Shown here: in pieces, positions 45,595 through 56,500 of the stretch
Layout of the letters: the number at the start of each line of letters is the position of its first letter
Numbering within the stretch: position 1 is the stretch's first letter
NCBI GenBank assembly: GCA_017472635.1
Contig: JAFUPU010000105.1
Span: forward strand, 1-64,000
Direction: 5' to 3'
Source of the DNA: Bacteroidaceae bacterium
GTDB lineage: Bacteria > Bacteroidota > Bacteroidia > Bacteroidales > Bacteroidaceae
DNA: 64,000 nucleotides
Position numbers and translations under genes: made by a program
Notes under the pieces: generated by a model
Seen by the model: the letters and a program-made list of their open reading frames with translations, nothing else
The model's database searches: none
What the model was told of the DNA's origin: nothing

Positions 45595-46410
45595 TCACAA
45601 ACGATAGAGTCTTTTCACAACTCCTATCATAAAAGAGTGGGTATAAGCGTGATACTTGATATCGTTCACTTCAGATTGCTGCATATCAGCCATATATCCA
45701 AGACGCAGCGTAAATGGACGGAACTCCATATCGACAGTAAACCAGTGCCGCAACACCGGACGATTGTGTATAGAGGTCAGGACAATCGTACCATCATAGT
45801 GTCCCAAAGAAAAAATTTCATAATATGATTGTTGATACTGAGGGGAAAACATCACCCCCAACAAAGGAACATCCAACTGATATCGCATTGTGAAGGGCAG
45901 TCTTTTCAGTTTGTCTCTGTAGACAGCCATGCCCGATGCCGCCAAATCGACTCCAAGTTTTGCTTGTGCCGGATTGTTGGAATTGCGTGTATTGTAGATG
46001 AATCCGCCATGTAACTGTAACATGGGACCAAGCAACAACCTAAGTTTCCCATCGGCTAACGAGAAATTATAATGCCAAGCGTAGTTCCAATCCAACATGC
46101 CAGCAAGTTCACTTGCCGTGCCTGCTCCGTTTTCAGCACCGGCTACATAAGCATGAAACAGCGTCTGACGAGAAATGCGTCCTTCTCCTTTACGCAACAT
46201 CCGAGTACTTTCGCGCACCATGTGCAATTGACTCCCGGCATACCCCATAGGAGAAAGATACGTATCGAGTAAACGAATGCTACCTATACCATAGGAGGTC
46301 GAACGGACAATGTACTGATGCCGTTGCAGGCTGTCTACGCAGATTCCTTGTGACCTGGCAAACAACCCAACCAACCACATACAGACAAAGAAGACAATTC
46401 TGCTTTTCAT
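45595..46410 (-). CDS. DUF3316 domain-containing envelope protein
   Basis: Encodes 271 residues with a signal peptide (~20 residues, FARSQG). The body is strand-rich, with an RSTSYGIGSIRLLDTYLSP start typical of DUF3316 proteins and repeated aromatic strand ends, fitting an outer-membrane barrel-like fold. No function is established. Its ATG follows the topoisomerase stop after 1 bp, so it is translationally linked; S41 follows. I recall the same linkage in other Bacteroides, which suggests conservation rather than chance. Confidence 0.8.
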   Translation of the reverse strand: MKSRIVFFVCMWLVGLFARSQGICVDSLQRHQYIVRSTSYGIGSIRLLDTYLSPMGYAGSQLHMVRESTRMLRKGEGRISRQTLFHAYVAGAENGAGTASELAGMLDWNYAWHYNFSLADGKLRLLLGPMLQLHGGFIYNTRNSNNPAQAKLGVDLAASGMAVYRDKLKRLPFTMRYQLDVPLLGVMFSPQYQQSYYEIFSLGHYDGTIVLTSIHNRPVLRHWFTVDMEFRPFTLRLGYMADMQQSEVNDIKYHAYTHSFMIGVVKRLYRL

Positions 46411-46411
46411 C

Positions 46412-49090
46412 TTAGAAAAGTTTCATCTGCCCTGTAATTTCGTCTATGATATCACTCTCAGACTTTCCAGCATCGGGGTCTTCATTTACCGGCTCTTCAA
46501 CGGGTGCCGGCTGTGGAGCCAACTCTTCTTCAGTCGGGAAACGAAGCGGTTCCAATTCTATGATTTCATCGACTTCAAAAGTAGTCAACCGTTTACCTTT
46601 TGCTTTTGTACTCTTGACACCGACAAATTCACTGCAATCGACAACCAAAGGCTCACGGAAAGCATCATTGCCACCAAAATTGACCTGAACACGAGGATAA
46701 TATTCAGCAGAAAGCAAAACAAGACGGTTGCCGGGATTCTCACCCAAGAAATTTTGCCGTTTGGCAGTAGCATCCAACACAAATCGCTTAAGATAGGCAT
46801 ACCCGTTGTTATCTGCATCATAGAGTACAGCCGTCCATACTTTATTAGAATTGTACTTCTCTATCAGTTTTATATTAGTCTCGTAGTGATTATTGACATC
46901 AAAACTGCTCAGATAGAAGTTGCAGTCATCCAACATTACCAGAATAAAATCGTCACTATGGAACTCGCCCAAGTATTGACCACGCCCATCATAGTTGAGC
47001 CGTTGGACATCCCAGTCAAACCAGACTTGGCGTCCACCCAAGGTTGAACCTCCCCGCTGCTTCAATCCTATTTTATGTACTTCAAACTTAGTAAGAATGT
47101 TACCCATCGACTGTCGTCCCTTGACTGCCAAGTCACTAAAGTCTTTCTCAAAAATAATCTTCTTTATCCGCGGATTAGGTTTGAGTGTCACCTTTATAAT
47201 CTCTGCCTCACCATTTGGATTGGCACTGAAATAAGCAATGCGCGAGCCCGGAGTGCCTTGTGTAAGGTCATATTCCTTATCGCGTGTCATTCCGGTTGCA
47301 GCAAAACGTTTGATAAAATGGAAACCATCTTTTCCATCGCGGTACACGACATTATAGATGGTGCGTTTATCGTTTTTCTTAAATACCCCCACATAAATGA
47401 TATTCTTCCCGACAAACATCTTTTCACTGACACGTACAATCTTGTACTTTCCATCGCGATAGAAAAGGATGATATCGTCAATATCTGAACAGTTGGCTAC
47501 AAACTCATCTTTTTTCAACGAAGTACCTATAAATCCCTCATCGCGATTGATGTACAACTTCTCGTTGGCCTCAACCACTTTAGCGGCAACAATTGTATCG
47601 AAGTTACGCAATTCTGTACGACGAGGATACTCCTTGCCATATTTTTCCAACAACATACGATACCATTCAGCTGTTACCTCTACCAGATTTGCCAAGTCTT
47701 CGTTGATACGTGCGACTTCTTCGTTCATCCGCTTGATGGCCTCTTCTGACTTATCCTTATTGAACTTCAAAATACGCGCCATTTTTATCTCCATCAGACG
47801 CAATATGTCATCTTTAGTCACCTCGCGTATCAGTTTGGGATAGTAAGGTGTCAACCGCATATCAATATGTTGGCAAGCTGCATCCATATCGGGTGCCTGC
47901 TCAAACTGACGGTCTTTATAAATGCGTTCCTCAATGAAGATTTGTTCAAGCGATGCAAAATGGAGTTGTTCTAATAATTCCCCCTTACGGATTTCCAGTT
48001 CTTGCCGTATCAGTTCTTTTGTGCCATCTACTGATTTTTTCAGTACATCGCTGACTGTAAGGAAATAGGGCTTGTGATTGTCTATAACACAACAATTGGG
48101 AGAGATGCTGACCTCACAATCAGTAAAGGCATAGAGTGCATCCAAGGTTTTGTCAGAAGAAACACCGGGTGCCAAGTGGACCAATATCTCTACTTGCGCT
48201 GAAGTATTGTCATCAACCTTACGAATCTTTATTTTCCCCTTCTCTGCAGCCTTCAAGATGGACTCAATCAGGCTGGAAGTGGTTTTTCCATATGGTATTT
48301 CAGATATCACCAGTGTCTTATTATCGAGTTTTGTGATTTTTGCACGTACTTTAACAACACCTCCCCTTTCACCATCGTTGTACTTTGACACATCGATAGA
48401 GCCTCCTGTTTGAAAATCAGGACATAACAAAAAATCCTCGCCATGCAGATAAGAGACAGCAGCTTCACACAACTCACAGAAATTGTGCGGCAATATTTTA
48501 GAAGACAATCCTACAGCAATACCTTCTACCCCTTGCGCTAACAACAGAGGAAACTTGACCGGCAACGTTATCGGTTCTTTATTACGTCCGTCATATGAGA
48601 GTTTCCATTCCGTAGTCTTGGGATTGAACACAACGTCAAGAGCAAACTTAGAAAGTCGTGCTTCGATGTAACGAGGGGCAGCCGCACTGTCTCCCGTAAG
48701 GATATTACCCCAGTTTCCTTGACAATCGACAAGGAGGTCTTTCTGTCCTAACTGCACCAATGCATCACCAATAGAAGCATCACCATGAGGATGGAATTGC
48801 ATGGTATGTCCCACGATGTTTGCCACCTTATTGTATCTGCCGTCATCCAGCCGTTTCATGGAATGAAGGATACGACGCTGCACAGGTTTAAGACCGTCAT
48901 TGATATGTGGCACTGCACGTTCCAATATTACGTATGAAGCATAATCAAGAAACCAATTCTGATACATGCCACTCAACTGGTATTTTACATCTGCGTCTTC
49001 TTTTGCATTGACAGGCTTATAGTCGGAATGCTCTTGAGGAGCACTCTCATTCACCATATCACCATTCATCTCTTCTATTTCGTCACTCAT
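46412..49090 (-). CDS. parC: DNA topoisomerase IV/gyrase subunit A
   Basis: Encodes 892 residues. Residues ~35-480 form the type IIA breakage-reunion domain: DYASYVILERAVPHINDGLKP at the start, QFHPHGDASIGDAL (quinolone-determining region) and the catalytic Tyr in AAPRYIEARL. The C-terminal ~400 residues form the DNA-wrapping domain, and an acidic tail follows. No canonical GyrA-box is seen, and the wrapping domain is degenerate, so ParC is more likely than GyrA. It unlinks daughter chromosomes with a ParE subunit encoded elsewhere. It is first in a three-gene operon, divergent from glyS. Confidence 0.88.
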   Translation of the reverse strand: MSDEIEEMNGDMVNESAPQEHSDYKPVNAKEDADVKYQLSGMYQNWFLDYASYVILERAVPHINDGLKPVQRRILHSMKRLDDGRYNKVANIVGHTMQFHPHGDASIGDALVQLGQKDLLVDCQGNWGNILTGDSAAAPRYIEARLSKFALDVVFNPKTTEWKLSYDGRNKEPITLPVKFPLLLAQGVEGIAVGLSSKILPHNFCELCEAAVSYLHGEDFLLCPDFQTGGSIDVSKYNDGERGGVVKVRAKITKLDNKTLVISEIPYGKTTSSLIESILKAAEKGKIKIRKVDDNTSAQVEILVHLAPGVSSDKTLDALYAFTDCEVSISPNCCVIDNHKPYFLTVSDVLKKSVDGTKELIRQELEIRKGELLEQLHFASLEQIFIEERIYKDRQFEQAPDMDAACQHIDMRLTPYYPKLIREVTKDDILRLMEIKMARILKFNKDKSEEAIKRMNEEVARINEDLANLVEVTAEWYRMLLEKYGKEYPRRTELRNFDTIVAAKVVEANEKLYINRDEGFIGTSLKKDEFVANCSDIDDIILFYRDGKYKIVRVSEKMFVGKNIIYVGVFKKNDKRTIYNVVYRDGKDGFHFIKRFAATGMTRDKEYDLTQGTPGSRIAYFSANPNGEAEIIKVTLKPNPRIKKIIFEKDFSDLAVKGRQSMGNILTKFEVHKIGLKQRGGSTLGGRQVWFDWDVQRLNYDGRGQYLGEFHSDDFILVMLDDCNFYLSSFDVNNHYETNIKLIEKYNSNKVWTAVLYDADNNGYAYLKRFVLDATAKRQNFLGENPGNRLVLLSAEYYPRVQVNFGGNDAFREPLVVDCSEFVGVKSTKAKGKRLTTFEVDEIIELEPLRFPTEEELAPQPAPVEEPVNEDPDAGKSESDIIDEITGQMKLF

Positions 49091-49299
49091 ACTTGGAAAA
49101 GGTTAATGTCATTTGTTTTTTTAGAAGTCTAACTTCTTTCGGACGATAGTTTTACTGTTTTTTGACCTCAAAATAGTTAAACTGTATTAGTATGCTTGCA
49201 AAAATACGAATTTATTGCAAAAAAATCGCTTACTTTGCAGCAAAATTGGTAGAACTTTACCAAAATAATGCTTTTTGAAACATAAAAATCATATCAATA

Positions 49300-50841
49300 A
49301 TGGCACAAGAAGATGTATTTAAGAAAATCGTATCTCATTGCAAAGAGTACGGTTTTGTATTTCCGTCAAGCGACATCTATGACGGATTGGGCGCCGTATA
49401 CGATTACGGCCAGATGGGTGTAGAGTTAAAAAACAACATCAAACAATATTGGTGGCAAAGTATGGTATTGCTCCACGAGAATATTGTAGGTATCGATTCT
49501 GCGATATTCATGCACCCGACAATATGGAAAGCCTCAGGACACGTGGATGCATTCAACGACCCTTTGATTGACAACCGTGACTCAAAGAAACGCTATAGAG
49601 CAGATGTTTTGATTGAAGACCAATTGGCAAAATATGACGAAAAGATAAACAAAGAGGTTGCTAAAGCAGCCAAACGTTTTGGTGAAGCTTTTGACGAAGC
49701 CCAATTCCGTTCAACTAATGCCCGTGTATTGGAATATCAAGCAAAACGAGATGCTCTTCACGAACGTTTTGCAAAAGCATTGAATGACGGCAACCTGGAA
49801 GAACTCCGCCAAATCATTCTCGACGAAGAAATTGTATGCCCTATCAGTGGAACAAAAAACTGGACTGGGGTACGCCAATTCAACCTTATGTTATCTACAG
49901 AGATGGGTTCTACTGCTGATGGAGCGATGAAAGTGTATTTGCGCCCCGAGACAGCACAAGGAATCTTTGTAAATTACATGAACGTACAGAAATCCGGTCG
50001 TATGAAGGTTCAATTCGGTATCGCACAAATCGGAAAAGCCTTCCGCAATGAGATTGTTGCCCGTCAATTCATTTTCCGCATGCGCGAATTTGAACAGATG
50101 GAGATGCAATTCTTCGTACGTCCAGGTTCAGAACTGGAATGGTTCAAACAATGGAAAGAGACTCGTTTGAAATGGCATAAAGCGCTTGGATTCGGTGATG
50201 ACCACTACCGTTATCACGACCACGACAAACTTGCCCACTATGCTAACGCAGCTACCGACATCGAATTCCTGATGCCTTTCGGATTTAAAGAAGTAGAAGG
50301 TATACACAGCCGTACAAACTTCGACCTCAGCCAACATGAGAAATATTCAGGAAAGAGCATTAAATATTTCGACCCTGAATTAAATGAAAGTTACGTACCA
50401 TATGTTATTGAAACATCTATCGGTGTAGATCGTATGTTCCTTAGCGTAATGTGCGCTTCATATCAAGAAGAGAAACTCGAAAACGGAGAAAGCCGTGTTG
50501 TATTAAAGTTACCAGCAGCCTTGGCACCAGTCAAATTAGCTGTATTGCCTTTGGTAAAAAAGGACGGTCTTCCAGAAAAAGCACGTGAAATCATCAACAA
50601 TCTGAAGTTCCACTTCAATTGCCAATACGATGAAAAAGATTCTATTGGAAAACGCTACCGTCGCCAAGATGCCATCGGAACCCCCTATTGCATCACTGTA
50701 GACCATCAGACTCTTCAAGACAATTGTGTGACCTTGCGTAACCGCGACACGATGGAACAGGAGCGTGTAGCTATCGACCAACTTACTAACATTATTGCAG
50801 ACAAAGTAAGCATCACTTCACTCTTGAAGACATTGATCTAA
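49300..50841 (+). CDS. glyS: glycine--tRNA ligase, homodimeric
   Basis: Encodes 513 residues, the single-chain dimeric type. Class II motifs are visible: motif 2 near FRNEIVARQFIFRMREFEQMEM and motif 3 in VIETSIGVDRMFLS. The anticodon-binding domain fills ~400-513 with LAPVKLAVLPLVKKDG and YRRQDAIGTPYCIT. It charges tRNA-Gly with glycine. Upstream the best -7-like sequence is TTACTTTG near 49230, a one-mismatch element. An FKBP lipoprotein gene follows 13 bp later. Confidence 0.95.
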   Translation: MAQEDVFKKIVSHCKEYGFVFPSSDIYDGLGAVYDYGQMGVELKNNIKQYWWQSMVLLHENIVGIDSAIFMHPTIWKASGHVDAFNDPLIDNRDSKKRYRADVLIEDQLAKYDEKINKEVAKAAKRFGEAFDEAQFRSTNARVLEYQAKRDALHERFAKALNDGNLEELRQIILDEEIVCPISGTKNWTGVRQFNLMLSTEMGSTADGAMKVYLRPETAQGIFVNYMNVQKSGRMKVQFGIAQIGKAFRNEIVARQFIFRMREFEQMEMQFFVRPGSELEWFKQWKETRLKWHKALGFGDDHYRYHDHDKLAHYANAATDIEFLMPFGFKEVEGIHSRTNFDLSQHEKYSGKSIKYFDPELNESYVPYVIETSIGVDRMFLSVMCASYQEEKLENGESRVVLKLPAALAPVKLAVLPLVKKDGLPEKAREIINNLKFHFNCQYDEKDSIGKRYRRQDAIGTPYCITVDHQTLQDNCVTLRNRDTMEQERVAIDQLTNIIADKVSITSLLKTLI

Positions 50842-50854
50842 AAAACGACCAATT

Positions 50855-51460
50855 ATGACACACAAGAGAATTCGGATATGGCTGACATTGTTTTGTTCTG
50901 TAGTTTTTTTCACAGCTTGTGAAGAGACAACCGAAGTCGGTGAATTTGATAACTGGCGAACACGCAACAACGAGTACATCGACTCCATAGCCTCAGTCGC
51001 AGAAAAAAATGCAGACGGGAATTGGCTGATACTGAAATCATACCTATTACCAGCTGACGACGAGAGCGATCTTACAGTCCAAAAGGATGTAAACAACTAT
51101 GTTTATTGTCACATAGAAGAACGAGGGAATGGCACTATTTCTCCTATCTATACAGATTCAACCCGTACAAATTATCGGGTATGGTATATGAATGGAACAT
51201 TGTTGGACCAATCTTTCAAAGGGAATTTCAATCCTGACAGGGCGGTTCCCTTCAAATCCTCCGTTTCCGGCATGATCGTAGGATGGACCACAGCCTTGCA
51301 ACACATGCATGTTGGCGACATTTGGACCGTCTATATTCCTTATACATTGGGATATGGAAAAACAACAAGCAATGGTGTACCTGGATATTCAGCCCTTAAA
51401 TATTGGATTAATTTGGTTGGGGTATATCCTACAGGCACAGCCGTACCCGAATGGCAATAG
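50855..51460 (+). CDS. FKBP-type peptidyl-prolyl isomerase, lipoprotein
   Basis: Encodes 201 residues. The signal sequence ends in FFTAC (lipobox Cys at 22). Residues ~105-190 form an FKBP domain with RVWYMNGTLLDQSF, VSGMIVGWTTALQHMHVGD and IPYTLGYGKT; strand and 80s-loop residues match the family. It catalyses proline isomerisation of exported proteins at the envelope. The gene sits 13 bp after glyS and ends at a strong terminator, so both genes form one operon. Confidence 0.92.
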   Translation: MTHKRIRIWLTLFCSVVFFTACEETTEVGEFDNWRTRNNEYIDSIASVAEKNADGNWLILKSYLLPADDESDLTVQKDVNNYVYCHIEERGNGTISPIYTDSTRTNYRVWYMNGTLLDQSFKGNFNPDRAVPFKSSVSGMIVGWTTALQHMHVGDIWTVYIPYTLGYGKTTSNGVPGYSALKYWINLVGVYPTGTAVPEWQ

Positions 51461-51482
51461 ACTGACCAACGATTAAAAAGCC

Positions 51483-51529
51483 AAAAGCACCTGATGTGAT
51501 TTTTTAAAGAATCGGCATCAGGTGCTTTT
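51483..51529 (+). terminator. terminator of the glyS-FKBP operon
   Basis: A 14-bp perfect stem AAAAGCACCTGATG / CATCAGGTGCTTTT, 22 bp past the FKBP stop. It may also serve the convergent DUF4834 gene. Confidence 0.9.
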
Positions 51530-51568
51530 ATGTTATCGGATGTATACCTACCCTACTATATTTATATA

Positions 51569-51856
51569 CTACCGGATTTCCTCAAAGTCCACATATTCGC
51601 CTTCATCATCTCCTATTACTTTTTTCTTTGAGCTTGAAGAATTCTCATCCATCCGATCAGCATGTCGGTGAGTTGAGGTTTGCTGTTCTGACTGAGAACG
51701 TTCACGAGAAGAATGGGTAAAACCACCAAATGTCTGTCCGTTGCTAAAGCCAAAAAGCCGAAGAACCCCACGCACCACAGTGACGATTACCCCTATAATG
51801 ATGATAAAAAGAATGATTAGTGGTATCAAAAACAATCCAAATATACTCATAGTCAA
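51569..51856 (-). CDS. DUF4834 small membrane protein
   Basis: Encodes 95 residues. One long transmembrane segment (FGLFLIPLIILFIIIIGVIVTVVRGVL is split by prolines and glycines) is followed by a Ser/Gln/His-rich soluble tail ending in DEGEYVDFEEIR, the conserved end of this Bacteroidetes family. The function is unknown. It is last in a probable psd-pssA-DUF4834 operon, 69 bp after pssA. The ATG at the third codon is an equally good start. Confidence 0.8.
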   Translation of the reverse strand: MTMSIFGLFLIPLIILFIIIIGVIVTVVRGVLRLFGFSNGQTFGGFTHSSRERSQSEQQTSTHRHADRMDENSSSSKKKVIGDDEGEYVDFEEIR

Positions 51857-51925
51857 AATGCTCTTTTTAGGTTTGTTACATTATTGCTTCCTTCTTTATA
51901 GCAACAATTGTGCCAAAACAAAGGT

Positions 51926-52639
51926 TTATTTTCCACGAATGGCAAGTAATGACAAAAAGGCATACCAAATAATGATTGCCGCCAAGCTACCAAGACCTAA
52001 AACAAGAATCAGTGGAAGACAACCTAACAGAAATAAAAAGCGGATTTTATTGTCTGACCATGAAAGGTTTTTGAATTTCAACGAAAACATCGGTATCTCT
52101 GCAACCAACAACCAGGAGGTCAATGCCACCAACCCTAACAAATATAGAGCATTGAAATCTTCTGATACCAAGAAATCATATCCTCCGACCACCAATGAGC
52201 CCCAAAACAGAGCATTGGCAGGTGTAGGCAAGCCAATAAATGAAGTAGTTTGCCGAGGGTCGATATTAAACTTTGCCAAACGAAGTGCAGAGAATACTGC
52301 GATTAAAAAGGCTGTATAGGGTATAATATCAGCTATTCCACTCATAAATTCCGGCACTCTTACCTCTTTAAACAAAGAAAAGACAATAGCCGCTGGTGCA
52401 AATCCAAAACTCACATCATCAGCCAAAGAATCAAGGTCTTTACCTATTGGAGAACGTGCATCCAATAGCCTTGCCAACATTCCATCAAAAAAGTCAAAGA
52501 CTGCACCCAATATAATGAATAATATTGCAGTCTGATAGTCTCCTTGGAGAGCATAGACAGAAGCGATGCAACCAGCAAACAGATTGCAGCAAGTCACTGC
52601 GTTAGGAATGTGGCGGGTAATGCAGTTTGCCATAATCAA
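51926..52639 (-). CDS. pssA: CDP-diacylglycerol--serine O-phosphatidyltransferase
   Basis: Encodes 237 residues with six or more hydrophobic segments. The CDP-alcohol phosphotransferase signature is complete: DFFDGMLAR, then Gly and DSLADD with the DGxxAR(x8)G(x3)D(x3)D spacing. It makes phosphatidylserine at the inner membrane, which the product of the psd gene, 12 bp upstream, decarboxylates to phosphatidylethanolamine. The genes are therefore one pathway operon. A start at the third codon is possible. Confidence 0.93.
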   Translation of the reverse strand: MIMANCITRHIPNAVTCCNLFAGCIASVYALQGDYQTAILFIILGAVFDFFDGMLARLLDARSPIGKDLDSLADDVSFGFAPAAIVFSLFKEVRVPEFMSGIADIIPYTAFLIAVFSALRLAKFNIDPRQTTSFIGLPTPANALFWGSLVVGGYDFLVSEDFNALYLLGLVALTSWLLVAEIPMFSLKFKNLSWSDNKIRFLFLLGCLPLILVLGLGSLAAIIIWYAFLSLLAIRGK

Positions 52640-52651
52640 TTTAAAAAATGG

Positions 52652-53338
52652 TTATTTAAGTTTTGCTATAACAGTCTCATTTCCTACGGTTTTATCTCCT
52701 AAGTCAACTAAGACTTCCGCACCTATAGGCAAATAGACATCCACACGTGACCCAAATTTTATGAAGCCCATATGTTCATCAATATAACAGTCTTCACCTG
52801 TTTCAGCATAAGTAACAATACGACGCGCCATTGCACCTGCAATTTGTCTTGCCATTACTTCTATGCCATCCGGTGTCTCTATCACCACCATTGAACGTTC
52901 GTTTTCTGTACTGGCCTTAGGAAGCCATGCCTTTTGAAAACGTCCTTTCTGATGCCCAACCTTTTTGATTCGTCCTTCCACGGGATACCGGTTGGCGTGC
53001 ACATTAAGAGGACTCATAAAAATGCTAACCATCAAACGTCGGTCATGGAAATATTCATATTCATCAACCTCTTCCACCACCACAACCGTGCCATCAGCCG
53101 GGGCTACAACAGTTTTAAAAGTTTCTCCCTGGAAACGGCGAATCGGACAACGGAAAAAGTTTATCATCAACAAATAGCAGACGACACTCACACCTGCTAT
53201 TACATAGGATAAGACATTGTGCCCTATATAATAAAAGACAGCAGCATTAACAGCCAACAACAGAATAAAACTGATAATTAAAGTATCGGTTCCTTCCCTA
53301 TGTATACGTATTTCTCTTATCTTTTTTAATCGGCTCAT
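52652..53338 (-). CDS. psd: phosphatidylserine decarboxylase (short type)
   Basis: Encodes 228 residues. Two N-terminal hydrophobic segments (~20-65) anchor it. The domain contains [21 protein letters not shown] with the catalytic histidine, and [10 protein letters not shown], where the Gly-Ser bond is the autocleavage site producing the pyruvoyl group. It converts phosphatidylserine to phosphatidylethanolamine. It is the first gene before pssA and divergent from dnaE. Confidence 0.93.
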   Translation of the reverse strand: MSRLKKIREIRIHREGTDTLIISFILLLAVNAAVFYYIGHNVLSYVIAGVSVVCYLLMINFFRCPIRRFQGETFKTVVAPADGTVVVVEEVDEYEYFHDRRLMVSIFMSPLNVHANRYPVEGRIKKVGHQKGRFQKAWLPKASTENERSMVVIETPDGIEVMARQIAGAMARRIVTYAETGEDCYIDEHMGFIKFGSRVDVYLPIGAEVLVDLGDKTVGNETVIAKLK

Positions 53339-53363
53339 CGTTTTATGTAGTAGATTTATCGTG

Positions 53364-53371
53364 CAAAGATA
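53364..53371 (-). promoter_or_regulatory. -7 promoter element of psd-pssA
   Basis: TATCTTTG on the minus strand, 26 bp upstream of the psd start. Confidence 0.65.
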
Positions 53372-53485
53372 AACCTTTGTTGGGGAACTTGCAAATAAAA
53401 CCTATGGAAAGTTTTAAAAAAAGATAAAATCCGCACCTGTTGATAACTTTTTGCCCTTTAGCGTGCTTGTTCGCAAAAAGATACG

Positions 53486-53493
53486 TACCTTTG
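53486..53493 (+). promoter_or_regulatory. -7 promoter element of dnaE
   Basis: TACCTTTG, 33 bp before the dnaE start. Confidence 0.65.
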
Positions 53494-53525
53494 CCTGCAA
53501 AACAATTAAATAGGGAGTTTATCAC

Positions 53526-56500
53526 ATGCAAGATTTCGTTCACTTACACGTTCATACTCAATACTCTATCCTCGACGGACAAGCCAGCATCCCCCGCCTG
53601 GTAGATAAAGCTATGGCCAACGGAATGCGCGGTATGGCAGTCACTGACCATGGAAACATGTTTGGAATCAAAGAGTTTTTCAACTATGTAACCAAAAAGA
53701 ATGGTGGAACCAACAGTGAAATCAAAAGCACCAAGAAAAGAATAAAGGAACTGGAAAATGGGAAAGAAGCCGGTGAAGGATGGGATAGTAGCGAAGCCGA
53801 ACTGAATTCATGCCATCAACGACTGACAGAATTGCAGCGTAAATTGTTCAAGCCCATTATTGGCTGTGAAATGTATGTAGCCCGCAGACGATTGCAGAAC
53901 AAGGATGGAAAAGAGGATCAAGGCGGTTTCCATCTTGTAGTGTTGGCTAAGAACGAAAAAGGATACCACAACCTCATCAAGTTAGTTTCGAAAGCATGGA
54001 CTGCCGGTTTCTACAACCGCCCCCGTACCGACAGAGTTGAATTGGAGAAATATCACGAAGGCTTGATTGTATGTAGTGCCTGCATCGGAGGTGAAGTTCC
54101 CAGAAAGATCTTGGCCGGACGCATCAATGAAGCAGAAGAAGCAATCCAATGGTACAAAAGAGTATTTGGAAATGACTATTACTTAGAACTTCAGTTACAC
54201 AAAGCCACCGTAGCACGTGCCAACCACGAGACCTATACTCTGCAACTACAAGCTAACGAGAAGATAATAGAATTAAGCAAAAAATACGATGTAAAACTTG
54301 TATGTACAAACGATGTACATTTCGTCGAAGAAGAAAATGCAGAAGCACACGACCGCCTCATCTGCTTAAGTACAGGCAAAGAATTGAATGACCCTACCCG
54401 CATGCTCTATAGCAAGCAAGAGTGGTTCAAAACCAAAGAAGAGATGAACGAATTGTTTGCTGACGTCCCCGAAGCGTTAGCAAACACTTGTGACATTTGC
54501 GACCAAGTGGAATTCTACAGCATCGACCATGCGCCCATCATGCCTAACTTCAACATCCCCGAAGAGTTTGGGACTGAAGAAGGATATAGGCAATCCCTAA
54601 CCGAAGAAGACCTTTTCAACGAATTTACACGAGATGAAAACGGAAATGTGGTATTGAGCGAAGAAGCGGCAAAAGACAAAATAAAGAAGTTAGGAGGATA
54701 TGAAAAACTCTACCGCATCAAACTAGAAGCCGATTATTTGCGCGAACTTACCATGATAGGAGCCAAACGACTTTACGGCGACCCGCTGAGCGAAGAAGTA
54801 ATGGAACGTCTGAAATTTGAATTGCACATAATGAAGACTATGGGTTTCCCTGGCTACTTCCTTATTGTTCAAGACTTCATCGGTGCAGCCAGACGCGAGT
54901 TAGGAGTTTCGGTTGGTCCCGGGCGTGGTTCTGCTGCAGGTTCTGCTGTAGCCTACTGTTTAGGAATCACAAAAATAGACCCTATCAAATACGACCTGCT
55001 GTTTGAACGTTTTTTGAACCCTGACCGTATTTCATTACCCGATATTGATGTCGATTTTGACGATGACGGACGAGGAGAAGTATTACGTTGGGTAACAGAA
55101 AAATATGGAGCCGATAAAGTAGCCCATATCATTACATATGGTACTATGGCAACCAAATTGGCTATCAAGGATGTGGCACGTGTCCAAAAGTTACCACTCG
55201 AAGAGTCAAACCGATTGTGTAAACTAATCCCTGACAAGATTCCCGACAAGAAACTCAACCTACCCAATGCCATTGCCTATGTACCAGAGCTACAAGAAGC
55301 AGAAGCATCGCCCGACCCCATACTCCGCGACACGCTGAAATATGCTAAGATGTTGGAAGGGAACGTACGCAACACAGGAGTACACGCTTGTGGCACCATC
55401 ATCTGTCGTGACCCGATTACCGATTGGGTACCCGTAAGTACTGCCGAGGACAAAGAGACCAAAGAGAAAATGCTGGTAACCCAATATGAAGGAAGTGTCA
55501 TAGAAGATACCGGTCTCATTAAGATGGACTTTTTAGGACTGAAAACACTCTCCATCATCAAAGAAGCAGTAGAAAACATACGGCTCAGCCTTGGACAGGA
55601 GATTGACATTGACTCCATTGATATCAACGACCCTGCCACTTACAAACTATACAGTGAAGGACGTACCGTTGGTACATTCCAATTTGAATCTGCCGGCATG
55701 CAGAAATATTTGAGAGAGCTGCAACCAAGCACATTTGAGGACTTGATTGCCATGAATGCACTCTACCGACCAGGTCCGATGGACTACATCCCTGATTTCA
55801 TTGACCGCAAACATGGTCGTAAGCCCATTGAATACGATATACCCATCATGGAGAAGTATCTCAGAGACACCTACGGAATCACGGTATATCAGGAACAGGT
55901 GATGCTTCTATCACGCCTTTTAGCAGACTTTACCCGAGGCGAGAGCGATGCCCTTCGTAAGGCTATGGGTAAGAAGTTGCGTGACAAGCTTGACCAAATG
56001 AAACCTAAGTTCATCTCCGGTGGAGAGAAAAACGGACATAACCCCAAAGTATTGGAGAAAATTTGGGGAGACTGGGAAAAATTTGCCTCATATGCGTTCA
56101 ACAAGAGTCATGCCACCTGCTACTCATGGGTTGCCTATCAGACGGCATACCTAAAAGCTAACTTCCCATCGCAATATATGGCTGCCACTATGAGCCGCAA
56201 CATCAGCAACATCACCGAAATCACCAAACTGATGGACGAATGCAAGTCTATGGGCATACAGACGTTAGGTCCCGATGTAAACGAGAGTTTATTAAAATTC
56301 TCTGTTAATGCCCAAGGTGACATCCGCTTCGGAATGGGGGCCATCAAGGGAGTAGGTGAGAATGCCGTATTGGCAATCATTGAAGAACGAAAGAAGAATG
56401 GTCCTTTCAAAAACATATTTGACTTTGTACAACGTGTCAATCTGGCAGCCTGCAATCGCAAAAACATAGAGAATCTGGTACTTGCCGGTGCTTTCGATTG